Of a stretch of DNA of 22,286 nt, positions 10,451 to 18,984 are shown piece after piece. Below the pieces are notes generated by a model. That model worked only from the letters and a program-made list of their open reading frames with translations. It was not told the origin of the DNA and did no database searches. Position numbers and translations under genes: made by a program. This DNA comes from Larix sibirica. Its lineage: Eukaryota; Streptophyta; Pinopsida; Pinales; Pinaceae. The stretch lies in the NCBI GenBank assembly GCA_004151065.3, contig NWUY0300008511.1:22991-45276 (forward strand). Direction: 5' to 3'. The first letter of the stretch is position 1; each line of letters opens with the position of its first letter.

Positions 10451-10522
10451 ACATGATAGCTTTTACTTTTTAATAAAATTTAGAAAACATGATAGCGTTT
10501 ACTTTTTAATAAAATTTAGAAA
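10451..10522 (+). repeat. 36-bp tandem duplication
   Basis: Two copies of a unit starting acatgatagc lie at 10451 and 10487, differing by one base early in the unit (ttttac versus gtttac). Such high identity suggests recent slippage. Confidence 0.85.
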
Positions 10523-10661
10523 ACTTATTAAATATTTATATTAAATATTTGAATATAAATTAGATTTATATGAATATATCATTCATTATTTTTAAAATAT
10601 GTAAATTGTAATAACTCATTGTTAATAATAATGTAATTTATATTCAAATTTCAAAATTACG

Positions 10662-10800
10662 AATACATGGTTTCATAAACATATTTTTAATATTAAAAAC
10701 GTGAATTATATTCAAAATTTTAAAACCAATACATGGTTTCATAAACCTATTTTTAATATTAAAAACGTGAATTGTATTCAAAATTTTAAAACCAATACAG
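10662..10800 (+). repeat. 66-bp tandem duplication
   Basis: The unit starting aatacatggtttcataaac is present at 10662 and 10728 with a third partial start at 10794 (aataca). The two full copies differ at only about two positions, so the duplication is young relative to the surrounding decay. Confidence 0.88.
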
Positions 10801-11116
10801 GAGTACATAATTATATGAGTAAACCATTTCTTTAATTTATAAGTGTATTCATTATATTATATTCAAACGGAATTTATGTAATCATCACTAAAAAGTACTA
10901 TATTTTTAGTCACATCAAAGAAAGTTATTTTATTAATTTTATTTCTAAATATTGTTCAATTGAACTTAACCATAGTTACATAGAGTGTAGTGTACAAGGT
11001 GAGTTGTAAATATACATTTCGCATAAAATTTCAAACTCATAATATTTTATTATATCTCTGAGGAGACCTATTTTAGGCCTCAAATTTTCGCTAATAATTT
11101 TGTTTAGATTCTTCAA

Positions 11117-11790
11117 TTCTTCTTTGTGCATGGACATGCTTGTCAAATTGACTTGCAAGTCATCTTCAAAAACTTAAGTGGTGACCAAGACCTCTCTTTA
11201 TTTGTCAATTTTGTTGTCATTTTACCAATTGTTCCCATATAGTTTCATGCCTCCATGTTGCTATTTGCCTATGTCTTTCTCTTCTCATTTTGCATGGTGT
11301 TGTCCTTATGTTTCATTTAATGTTTGGTCTTCTTGCTTTGTGGCTTGTCTTGGAAACCCCATCTTTTTGGTAGGTGTAAGGATGACAACATATTTATTCC
11401 ATGCCACTCATCTCAAGAAAGTGGAAAGCCTCGAATTCATTTGATTTCCTCACTTCTTTCGTGTGCATGGGTGGTCTTGCCAATTTGGGCTTGCAAGTTG
11501 TATCAAAATATTAAAGTGGTGACCAAGACCTCTCCTTGCTTGACAATTTTGTGTCTTTTTACCAAGCATTCCCTTGTGGTTTTGTTGCCTCTACCTTGTT
11601 GTTTTCCTTTATCTTTCCCTTCTCATTTTGTATGGTGTTTCTCTACTGCTTCATTTAATGTTGGTCTTATTGCATTGTGGTTTGACTTGGAAACCCTATA
11701 TTTTTTATAGGTGTAGGGATGGTCGTTATTTTATTCAATGTCATTTGTTTCAAGGAACCTTAACCACTAACATTTGATATTTAAAACCCT
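11117..11790 (+). repeat. Tandem duplication of about 338 bp
   Basis: Copy 1 runs from about 11117 and copy 2 from about 11454. Anchors are cttgcaagt at 11152 and 11490, and tggtgaccaagacctctc at about 11179 and 11517. Further matches include catttaatgtt and cttggaaaccc. The copies are clearly related but diverged, so the duplication is old. Short open stretches in both directions here are not shared between copies in one frame, so I do not call a gene. The 156 bases before it (10961-11116) show nothing recognisable. Confidence 0.82.
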
Positions 11791-12264
11791 TATTTGGTGA
11801 CTCACGTGTTATTTTTTATTTATGATATGATAGCTTAGTTACTTCTTCAGCTAAAATTTTTAGCTCTCTCTAATTCATCTTAGTTATTTGATGTGAATAT
11901 TTCTCCAAAGCAAGGGTCTTCTCTTCACCAAAGATGAAGCTCTAGAAAGGCTCAAGCTCCTCCTCTCAGAAAAAATGGATTTGTGCCTCGTCTAATGAAT
12001 GAGAGGACCTACATGTGTTACAAATAATTTTATTTTTATTGAGTTACATGTAAGTGAATTATTATTAGCATGAATAATATTTGTTTTTAATTTTACATGA
12101 ATCTCACCATCCAACTGTGAGGTGCACTGGCTAGTGGTACTCTGAGAGGTGATGCACCTCTCCCATCCTAAAGTATCCCTGCATCATTACAGGGCGATGA
12201 GGAGGTCCTAGAATTAGTTATTAAATTTGGATTTAATTCTTGTTCAGTTCGGATTTATTTAATT
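11791..12264. other. Unassigned spacer
   Basis: No coding frame or repeat family is recognised. A short imperfect inverted motif (gaggtgcactgg ... gaggtgatgcacctctc) lies near 12118-12161. Confidence 0.4.
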
Positions 12265-12475
12265 TTTAAAATTTGAAGTCACAAGAAAACACATATTTTA
12301 ATGAATATGTTTTTCCATCAACTTAAAAAGGCCCATAGTTGACAAGATTGTTGTGCATATACCACCTTAAAATTTTGAAAGTTTGAATTCACAAACATTG
12401 ATTTTAATGTATATGTTTTTCTGTCTAACTTGAAGAGGCCCTCAGTGAACAAGATTGTCGTGCATCTCGCCACCA
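12265..12475 (+). repeat. Tandem duplication of about 108-110 bp
   Basis: Two copies meet near 12366. Shared words include aaaattttgaa/aaaatttgaag, atatgtttttc, and aacaagattgt followed by cgtgcat (12353 and 12461). The second copy leads straight into the coding-like segment that follows. Confidence 0.72.
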
Positions 12476-12788
12476 CCCCTCCACTCTATGGGAGATTAAG
12501 GTGACACAGATCACCCTTGAGGAGATGTCTAGATGGCGCAACCTATTGAACAAGGAGATCCTAGAAATTCCTCATGATAGTGCCGAAGTGTTGATCAATT
12601 GATGGATCTATATAGGATCATGGGACCACAAACCACTCTTTGGCAATGCTACCATGAAGATGAGGACCCAAATGTTCTGGAGAGATAACTAGGAGGAGGT
12701 GAAAGTTGCAATGAGAGGGTATGATGTGAGGGATACACTATTTGAGATCCAATCTAACCTGTCCAAGGGAAACCTCTTAAACTTCGAT
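12450..12788 (+). pseudogene. Unrecognised decayed coding fragment
   Basis: One frame reads about 110 codons with only two stops (tga in INxWIYIGSWDH near 12599, and a tag near 12690). Recognisable composition includes WEIKVTQITLEEMSRWRNLL, then ATMKMRTQMFWRDN and GYDVRDTLFEIQSNLSKGNL. I do not recognise the family. Its position between the nested insertions and the protease suggests it may be the gag-protease linker of the host element, or an insertion of its own. It ends where a TG-initiated LTR-like sequence begins. Confidence 0.45.
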
Positions 12789-13181
12789 TGTAACACCCCC
12801 AATTTCCTAGACTGAAGATCAGGCAAATATTTGTTGCTGTTCAATTTGGATGTCCATGGTTTTCCTTGAAGTATGAATGTGCAGAATATGGTTTATTTTG
12901 ATGCATGTAAAATTATATCTTTTAAAGCTATTTTGTCAACTTTTTGTTGAAGCTCTGGATACTTTAGGTATAGTTTATGTAAACTGCTTAACACAACTAG
13001 TTCGATTTATACTATTTTGTAACAGATGTTAATGCTCACATGATGAGAACATCATTATCTTATCAGTTATCAGTACTCAAGATAGGACTTTATCAGATCA
13101 GCATGACACTCTCTAAGAGTGAAGATGATCAATGTAATTTCGTACTCTTTAAGATGAAATGAAATTAAGCTTTTTTTTCCA
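12789..13181 (+). repeat. Possible solo LTR
   Basis: The segment begins tgtaacaccccc, a start shared by many plant LTRs, and ends ttttttccA with a terminal CA, giving 393 bp between TG and CA. It contains no coding frame and sits between two coding-like pieces of the host element. Flanking bases (tcgat and ggaaa) do not match, so there is no target-site duplication to confirm it. An A-rich run follows at 13184-13194. Confidence 0.3.
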
Positions 13182-13194
13182 GGAAAAAAAAAAA

Positions 13195-13820
13195 GATAAA
13201 ATTTATATTGACCCTCTCATTGACCTCGAAGTCTAAGGGTTTTGCATTTCACAAGTCGTCCTCAACTTCGGGTTGTAGGCCAACACAATGACAAGGAATA
13301 CTTGGGAAAGCTTGGGTCAACCACGACTGAAAAAGTCAGGAATTTATATTAAACTTGTCGACCAAGGGTTGATTGAACCCATTGGTGTTTGGAAAAATGT
13401 TAATACTACAATTATGGGTATCAACACTCATATTGATTTTGAAATCATCGACCCAAGAGAAGTATCCAAATACTTGCTGGCATTATTCGATCGTCCTTGG
13501 GGTAGGAAAATGAAATCTTCTATTTCTTTATAAAAAAGATAGAATAAAATTGAAAGGAAAAGCAAAAAGGTCATAGTACCTATTAATCCATCTCAAGGGA
13601 AACCTTGGGTAGAACTAGATGATAAAATCGGAGATATAAGGAAACTATACCAAGTTATGCACGATAATGAAGATTCAATAAAACCAAATGAATTTGGAAA
13701 AATTCACATGGGTTATCCTATGTCGGTTGGACAAAACTCCAATTCAAAATTTTATGACTGGAACATTTAAAACTATCAAAAGCATGCAAGAGAATGTTGG
13801 ACACTCGAAGTTATCCCCTA
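13195..13820 (+). pseudogene. pro: Aspartic protease region of the LTR element, broken
   Basis: A frame reading IYIDPLIDLEV leads to the protease active-site strand at about 13258-13287. There the expected catalytic Asp reads Asn (aac, 13264-13266) and a stop (tag, 13276) follows. The open part from ATG 13288 continues TRNTWESLGQPRLKKSG and VDQGLIEPIGVWKNVNTTIM, then a retropepsin-like C-terminus ending DRPWGRKMKSSISL before a stop near 13531. The same frame goes on with few stops (GKPWVELDDKIGDIRKLYQ, HMGYPMSVGQNS, NYQKHARECWTLEVIP). The protease would cut the polyprotein. Without its Asp and with stops, this copy is inactive. Confidence 0.72.
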
Positions 13821-13883
13821 ACGACCAACACGAAAATGTTTTGCAATAACTGTGATACCAAATATTTTTGAAAAAGAACAAAA

Positions 13884-14471
13884 GAATATCCAACTCTTAT
13901 ACTGACAAAAAGTGAACCAACAACTCTGGCCCCTTTAAGATTCAAAGAACGTGAGCTGCCAATAGTTCATGTAGAACAAGTATATAAAACCATCTGTGAG
14001 AAAGGTCAATTGCAAAGATTATTTGAAACATTCACCGGTCAAGCAGCTCGATGGTGGGATACCCATCAATCACGACTAAAAATGTGGATGACTACCTCAA
14101 AATACTTTATTGAAAGGTTTGGAGGGAAAAAACTAACATCTCAAGTAGAAATCAAGAAATTTCTCCAAGGTCTAGATCTTGTCGTGCATACTGAAAATTG
14201 TGAAAAATCAATAGAAAAAAAAAGATACCAAGATGAGAGAATCTGGCCACATCTGTTCCCAAATACGTTAGATGACTTGCCTAACAAATGGTATAAAATG
14301 GAAGAAGCAAGTTGGGATCATTTTAATTGGAAAAATTGTAAGGAGACCTTCATCAAAGACTTATCATTTTCACCTGCAAAAGAATGCCCCCGAGAAGTAG
14401 TACAAGAACTAAATCAATTCATTAAACTAGCAAAGCAAGAATTTGACCAGAGTAGCCAACCAGTCTCATAA
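13884..14471 (+). pseudogene. Capsid-like gag segment lying between protease and reverse transcriptase
   Basis: A frame open from about 13872 through the taa at 14469 reads FKERELPIVHVEQVYK and then GQAARWWDTHQSRLKMW (from 14037), followed by FIERFGGKKLTSQVEIKKFL. A further block reads DERIWPHLFPNTLDDLPNKW, then FNWKNCKETFIKDLSFSP. The G-x-A-x-x-W core, followed by a Trp- and Leu-rich helix region with FIERF, is the pattern of the retrotransposon gag capsid domain. It is in another frame from the protease before it (shift near 13830-13890) and from the reverse transcriptase after it. In ordinary gypsy elements this domain precedes the zinc knuckles. Here it follows the protease. About 200 residues are readable with no internal stop. 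Confidence 0.6.
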
Positions 14472-14829
14472 TGTAAAGAAATGTTTGTTAAATGGAAATA
14501 TTCGGACCAATCGACGACTCAACTAGACATGGAAAACAAGCATACCTATGGGAAAAGCTTCTGATGGCAAATAACTCACCCATGAGTAATTCAACCAGTA
14601 AAGACCATTTTGAAAATCTCCAATAAAGAAAAAGAGAATGATGACGATCACAAGGATTTCCCCCCAACTTTTACAAAATTTAAATAAGGAGAATGATCTA
14701 TCAATGAAGCAAAAGCACCAGAAAGGATGGATGGTGAAATTAATACAAAAGAAGTCGACATATCTACCAACAAAAGACCAAAAATGGAAAAAAAAAAATA
14801 GGCAACTATTGGTCAAAACAACAAACTGA
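14472..14829 (+). other. Linker between capsid-like segment and reverse transcriptase
   Basis: A-rich sequence reads as Lys/Asn-rich peptide in several frames. No domain is recognised, and it probably represents the decayed connection to the polymerase. Confidence 0.4.
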
Positions 14830-15710
14830 GAAAGAACTAATCTACTTAAAGAAGATAAAGATGTCTTCGCATGGGATTATAAATATTTAAAAGGACTCAT
14901 ACAAGAAATGGGACAAATGAAGATTGACATACTTCTTGGTTCCAAACCTGTCATGAAATGGTCGTACAAGTTAGCACACAAATATAAAGACATAGTCAAG
15001 AAATAAATTGAGAATATGTTAAATGCAGGAATAATATATCCAATAGATCAGTCATAATGGGCCATCCTAATGGTCGTCCTTCCAAAGAAGCATGACCCAA
15101 AAAGGATCTGTGCATGTGTCAACTTCCGAGGTATTAATAAAGTTACTCTTACAGACTCATTCCCAACTCCTTTCACCGAAAAAATCATATATGAAGTTGC
15201 TATACATGAATGTTACTTGTTCACCAATGGATTTTCTAGTTATAACCGGGTTCCCATAGCAAAGAAAGACCAGCATAAAACTACATTTGTTTGTGAATTT
15301 GGATCATTCACCTATAGATTCATGTTGTTTGGCCTAAAGAATGCTCTAACTGCCTTCTTCATAATAGTTACAAAATATTTCTAAGAATTTTTATATAAAA
15401 CAATGGCTATCTATTTTGACATCTGGATTATCTATTCAATGCTTAAAGACCACGTACAGTGGCTTCGCATGATGTTAGAAAGGTGCAGACTAATACATTT
15501 ATCCTTTAATATAAATAAATGTATATTTTCCACACCAATAGGAGTACTATTGTGACACGTCGTGTGTAAGGATGGCATAAAAGTGGATCTAACTAAAATT
15601 AAAGCCATTCTTGACTTAAAACCTCCAGTAAATCCCAAGCAAGTTAGAATTCTGCTCGAGCATACTAGATATTAAAGAAATTTTATCTGGCACTATTATG
15701 ACATTACTTT
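14830..15710 (+). pseudogene. Ty3/gypsy reverse transcriptase, broken
   Basis: The frame starts with LKEDKDVFAWDYKYLKGL (about 14845) and passes KPVMKWSYKLAHKYK. The longest open part (15070-15384) reads PKKHDPKRICACVNFRGINK, then motif A at about 15217-15245. The catalytic Asp of motif A reads Asn (aat, 15226-15228). FVCEFGSFTYRFMLFGLKNA (motif B region) follows. Motif C at 15412-15423 reads YFDI, so its second Asp is lost. Thumb and connection then read LKDHVQWLRMMLERCRLIH and PPVNPKQVRILL. In-frame stops lie near 15004, 15055 and 15382 and at several later sites. The enzyme would copy element RNA into DNA. Two of its three catalytic Asp residues are gone, so the copy is dead. Confidence 0.88.
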
Positions 15711-15769
15711 TCCCCTGGAAGAGTTACTCAGACTACAGGTTGAATTCTTGTGGACACTAAAATGAAAAG

Positions 15770-16320
15770 AATCATTTGAATTGCTTAAAATAAAACTAGT
15801 TGAAGCCCCAATACTTAATTTTCCCGACTAGTAAAAAAAGTTCCATGTCTGCATAGACGCCTCAGGCATCATAGTCGGTGCAATATTAACAAAACCTAGA
15901 GATGACGGACTTGGCTACCCAAATGCATATGCAAGTTGGAAGTTGAATAAAGTTGAAATAAACTATTCAACGACTGAACGTGAAGGATTGGGAATGATAT
16001 TTGCATTGCAAACATATCGGCATTATTTATTGGCTAACCCATTTGTATTTTATACAGATTATCATGCTCTCAGATATCTGGTGAATAAACCTCTCCACCA
16101 TGGTTGTATATGTCATTGACTTCTACTATTTCAAGAATTTGAATTTGAAATTCTAGTCCGACTGGGTAAGTCAAATGTCGGCCCCAACCACTTGTCGCGT
16201 ATTGAAACAGGAGAAGACTCAGTCGACATAGGTGATGAACTACCCAACACACATATTTTTAGTGTGGAATTTGTACCAAAGGAATTAGTAGATATTGCAG
16301 AATTCCTACAATAATTTGAG
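15770..16320 (+). pseudogene. Ty3/gypsy RNase H, broken
   Basis: It stays in the same frame as reverse transcriptase. FHVCIDASGIIVGAIL carries the first catalytic Asp at 15856-15858. INYSTTEREGLGMIFALQTY holds the catalytic Glu at 15982-15984. FVFYTDYHALRYLVNK holds the next Asp at 16057-16059. The last one, in VGPNHLSRIE, reads Asn at 16186-16188. Stops occur after PILNFPD (tag taa near 15830), in the CICH segment near 16118, and near 16312. RNase H removes genomic RNA after first-strand synthesis. Confidence 0.85.
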
Positions 16321-16329
16321 ACCCCTCAA

Positions 16330-17520
16330 GGAACATCAGAGAAAAAGAAAAATATCCTAACAATGAAAGCAATGCCATACACATTAATCAACATATACTT
16401 ATACAAGCTTGGATCTGAAGACATACTCTATCAGTGTACACTTGATCATGAACGACAAGATATCATAGAAGAAGCACACTTAGGACTTGCAGGAGGCCAT
16501 TTGCATGCTGACACTTACAATTCGGACTATGGTGGCCATCACTTAGTAAGGACTGCAAATCATATATAAATAAGTGCAATAAATGTCAAATATTGGGATA
16601 AACATTGAGATGACATGAGATTCCATTAATATCTATCTATAAACCCCAACCTTACATTCGAAATATGGGCAATTAATTTCATCAGACCATTTCCAAATCC
16701 CAGTCGTCGAACAGGAGCACAATACATTATTACCACAGTAGAATATGTGACTAAATGGGCCAAGGCAGAACTAGTCAAAGCTTACACGAGTGAAGTCACA
16801 ACCCAATTTATATATGAAAATATAATTACAAGATTTGGGTGCTCGCTAACAATTATTAGTGATCAAGACATGCATTTTATAAATAAAATTATCGATGTGT
16901 TAACCAAATAATTCTTGATAGATCATCACAAAAGTGCAACCTACCATCCGTAGTCGAATGGAGAAATCGAGTTGTTCAACAAAACATTGACCAAAGAATT
17001 AACAAATATTTGCAACATTGACAAAGACAATTGGGACGACAAAATCCCCGCAATACTATGGGCATACAAAACAACATACAAAATATTGACAGGTCAGACA
17101 CCACTTAAGCTAGTATATGGTAAAGAAGCAGTCTTAACTCTACATTTCAAACAACAAGCACCCGTTATTGCTCAATTTTTTCACATTGACAGCATTCAAG
17201 CGACTCAAGATAGAATTTTCAACTTACAAAAGATGGAAGAAGACATAGTTATTTCTATACACCATCAGGAATTTCAAAAGATGCAACAAAAAACTTGGCG
17301 CGACCGAAATATTAAAAGAAAAGACATCTCCATTGGTGACTTAGTACTATTATATCATAGTTGGATAAAAGGAAAACCAAAAAATCTTGAGACCAAATGA
17401 TTTGAACCATATATAGTCGAAGAACTCAACAAAAATGGGTCAGTTAGACTAAAAACCCTTCAAGGTCATGTATTCAAAAATTTTGTGAATGGGGCACAAC
17501 TAAAACGTTACCGACTTTGA
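16330..17520 (+). pseudogene. Ty3/gypsy integrase with GPY-type end, broken
   Basis: The N-terminal HHCC zinc part shows IIEEAHLGLAGGHLH (16460-16505). Its Cys pair (C-x2-C at 16575-16586) is read in a shifted frame, so small compensating indels lie between about 16560 and 16660. The catalytic core reads WAINFIRPF, where the first Asp is Asn (aat, 16675-16677). The second Asp is in TIISDQDMHF (gat, 16861-16863) and the Glu in GEIELFNKTL (gag, 16969-16971). Those two are spaced D-x35-E, exactly as in this family. The open part 16972-17400 continues ILWAYKTTYKILTGQTPLKL and a C-terminal basic region. The GPY-type module reads FEPYIVEELNKNGSVRLKTL with Gly changed to Glu, and the frame ends at tga 17518-17520. 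No chromodomain follows. Confidence 0.88.
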
Positions 17521-18172
17521 ATAAGGAATGACATCGACTAGTGACCATATCATCATTGTCAAACGTCATGTCCTAGGTTTGTTAGAGTTAAGGAAAGTTA
17601 ATTCACTTTAGTTATAATTAAAAAGCAGTTACATAACTAACCTAGAAAAATGTATAAAAATAAAGTATTGAGACATGGATTTCTTTGGCAAATTGGGTGA
17701 AAGTCAGCAAGCATGGGAGTTAACTGGGTAGAAGAGGTAGAGCACGAGAATGAAAAGGGCACCAGTCAAGAAGTAATTGATTTGTGTATAGTGATGAATC
17801 AAAGAACAAAGATTCATAGAAGCACTTATTGAAACGACCGACTAAGCTATTACCTAGGTGACCAAAGACAGACAACAAAAAACATATACCAAAAGACCGA
17901 CGAGAATTACAAGATATGCAACCAAGCATGTTAATCAATGTATAGAGAAAACCTCCCTTGGAATTTTGACCAAGCATGCGAGTGAGTTGTAACCCACAAA
18001 AATCAAATTCAATGTGCTCACCTACCCGCTCCAAAGCACTACAAATTGCCACGCCTATAAATTCAATTGAATATTTAGGCTTTCAACTTACACCACAATT
18101 TTGAACGAGATCAAGCAATTCCTCGAGTCACCGACATCTTGCTAACTTTTCCTGTCGAAGAAATAACCATGC
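17521..18172 (+). other. Spacer between integrase and the extra 3' frame
   Basis: The frame from ATG 17713 (MGVNWVEEVEHENEKGTSQE) reads on through five stops and could be the decayed start of the following frame. Stop density is not far below chance, so this is weak. At 17573-17645 an imperfect inverted repeat (ctaggtt ... aacctag) brackets 73 bases and could be a tiny non-autonomous insertion. Confidence 0.4.
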
Positions 18173-18685
18173 TGCAAAGAAATCCTCCGCGGGAACCACG
18201 TCCAAAGCCACGAATCTGAAATCCAAAGTCTATGTGGATATTTAGAACCAAAAAACACTATACTAGAACTTTATAAGCAAAAGCAGTCGACCGATCCAAA
18301 CGTGGCGCAAACATTAGACGAACATATTACCATGGAACAACAGCAACAAGACTAGCTCCATCAAAATGAGTATTGATGGCTTCAGCAAGGGAAGCAAGCC
18401 CAAGAGGAAGTTAGTCGACTCACCCATCACATATATCACTTAATGAGATCTATTGAACTCCAGATACAAGCCTGCGGCCACATTATGCAGAAGATCTTGA
18501 ATGAACCTATGCAAATCAAGCTCATTCAGCTCTCACAATTAACCATCCTAACAAAAAATATCAATACCACCTTAATAAAAAGGGATGACTTACAGGACCG
18601 CCTCGCTTTCTTTACCCCAACAATTATCGAAACATGTGTCGACTACACCCCACTAGGAGGAGCATCCATGTCGAAGCAGAAGTAA
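18173..18685 (+). pseudogene. Extra 3' open frame between integrase and LTR
   Basis: One frame reads about 170 codons from 18173 to the taa at 18683-18685 with only two stops (tag near 18353, tga near 18374). It is rich in Gln, Glu, Leu and Ile (LEPKNTILELYKQKQSTD, EHITMEQQQQD, GKQAQEEVSRLTHHIYHL) and likely forms a coiled coil. The open end part from ATG 18443 reads MRSIELQIQACGHIMQKIL and finishes VDYTPLGGASMSKQK. No transmembrane segment or env-like feature is visible. Extra frames after integrase are known in Tat/Athila-type plant elements; whether this one is homologous to any of them is unknown. It lies 86 bases before the 3' LTR. Confidence 0.55.
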
Positions 18686-18756
18686 TCACTCTATTTTGTA
18701 TTTTTTTGCCTTAAATTTTTGCATCTCCCTGAGTCTCTTTGAGACGAAGAAATGTT

Positions 18757-18771
18757 TTAGGATGGGGGAGA
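18757..18771 (+). other. Polypurine tract
   Basis: The purine-rich run aggatgggggaga directly precedes the 3' LTR start (tgttgg). This is the position and composition expected for the plus-strand primer of reverse transcription. Confidence 0.8.
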
Positions 18772-18907
18772 TGTTGGACGAGCCTAATTGGATAGATGAC
18801 TACATCCTCCCGACCGACTAGGAAGTAGTCGGCCTAGTAATCTGTGTCAGTTAGGAAAATCGACTAAGCAGTTAAGAAAGTGTAACTGAATAATTGTATG
18901 TATTAAC

Positions 18908-18914
18908 TATATAA
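18908..18914 (+). promoter_or_regulatory. TATA box of the 3' LTR
   Basis: TATATAA is conserved with the 5' LTR copy. From here transcription would run out into the right flank. Confidence 0.5.
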
Positions 18915-18978
18915 TAGGCTTGTGAGCCAAGGGGAAGAAGCTCTGCTCTGCTTTTGTACATCATTGGTTTGTTCTGCT

Positions 18979-18984
18979 AATAAA
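18979..18984 (+). terminator. Polyadenylation signal in the 3' LTR
   Basis: AATAAA sits 65 bases after the TATA box and matches the 5' LTR copy; it would end the element's own transcript. Confidence 0.5.

Larger units (their letters stand above)
10079..10960. repeat. Very AT-rich repeat block
   Basis: The block is almost wholly A and T, with recurrent words aaatatttata, agtgttaaatat and aattaaatat. It holds three short tandem duplications: 10250-10327 (39-bp period), 10451-10522 (36-bp period) and 10662-10800 (66-bp period). No coding frame exists. It starts where the nested LINE loses its 3' end, so it may be a later insertion or an expanded tail. Confidence 0.75.

Noticed and set aside
10079-10960. 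Organelle-derived or replication-origin DNA suggested by very high AT content
   Set aside because: No organelle gene, tRNA or origin motif is visible, and the simple duplicated words fit a nuclear repeat.
11178-11777. Hydrophobic plus-strand open stretches of 67-128 codons that look like membrane proteins
   Set aside because: They lie in the 338-bp duplication, and the two copies are not open in a shared frame; T-rich sequence gives such readings by chance.
12789-13183. Intron with a T-rich tract and AG acceptor (ttttttttccag) between two coding pieces
   Set aside because: The donor side (ttgtaaca) is a poor match and the sequence after the AG is a run of A, so an LTR-like insertion fits better.
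14523-14816. 97-codon Phe-rich minus-strand open stretch
   Set aside because: It is the complement of an A-rich Lys/Asn linker and has no protein-like features.
17720-18052. 110-codon minus-strand open stretch inside the LTR element
   Set aside because: No motif is recognisable, and it overlaps a sense-strand region that may belong to the extra 3' frame; probably a chance shadow.
18172-18688. Env-like gene after integrase
   Set aside because: No signal peptide, membrane segment or cleavage-site pattern is visible; the composition is polar and coiled-coil-like.
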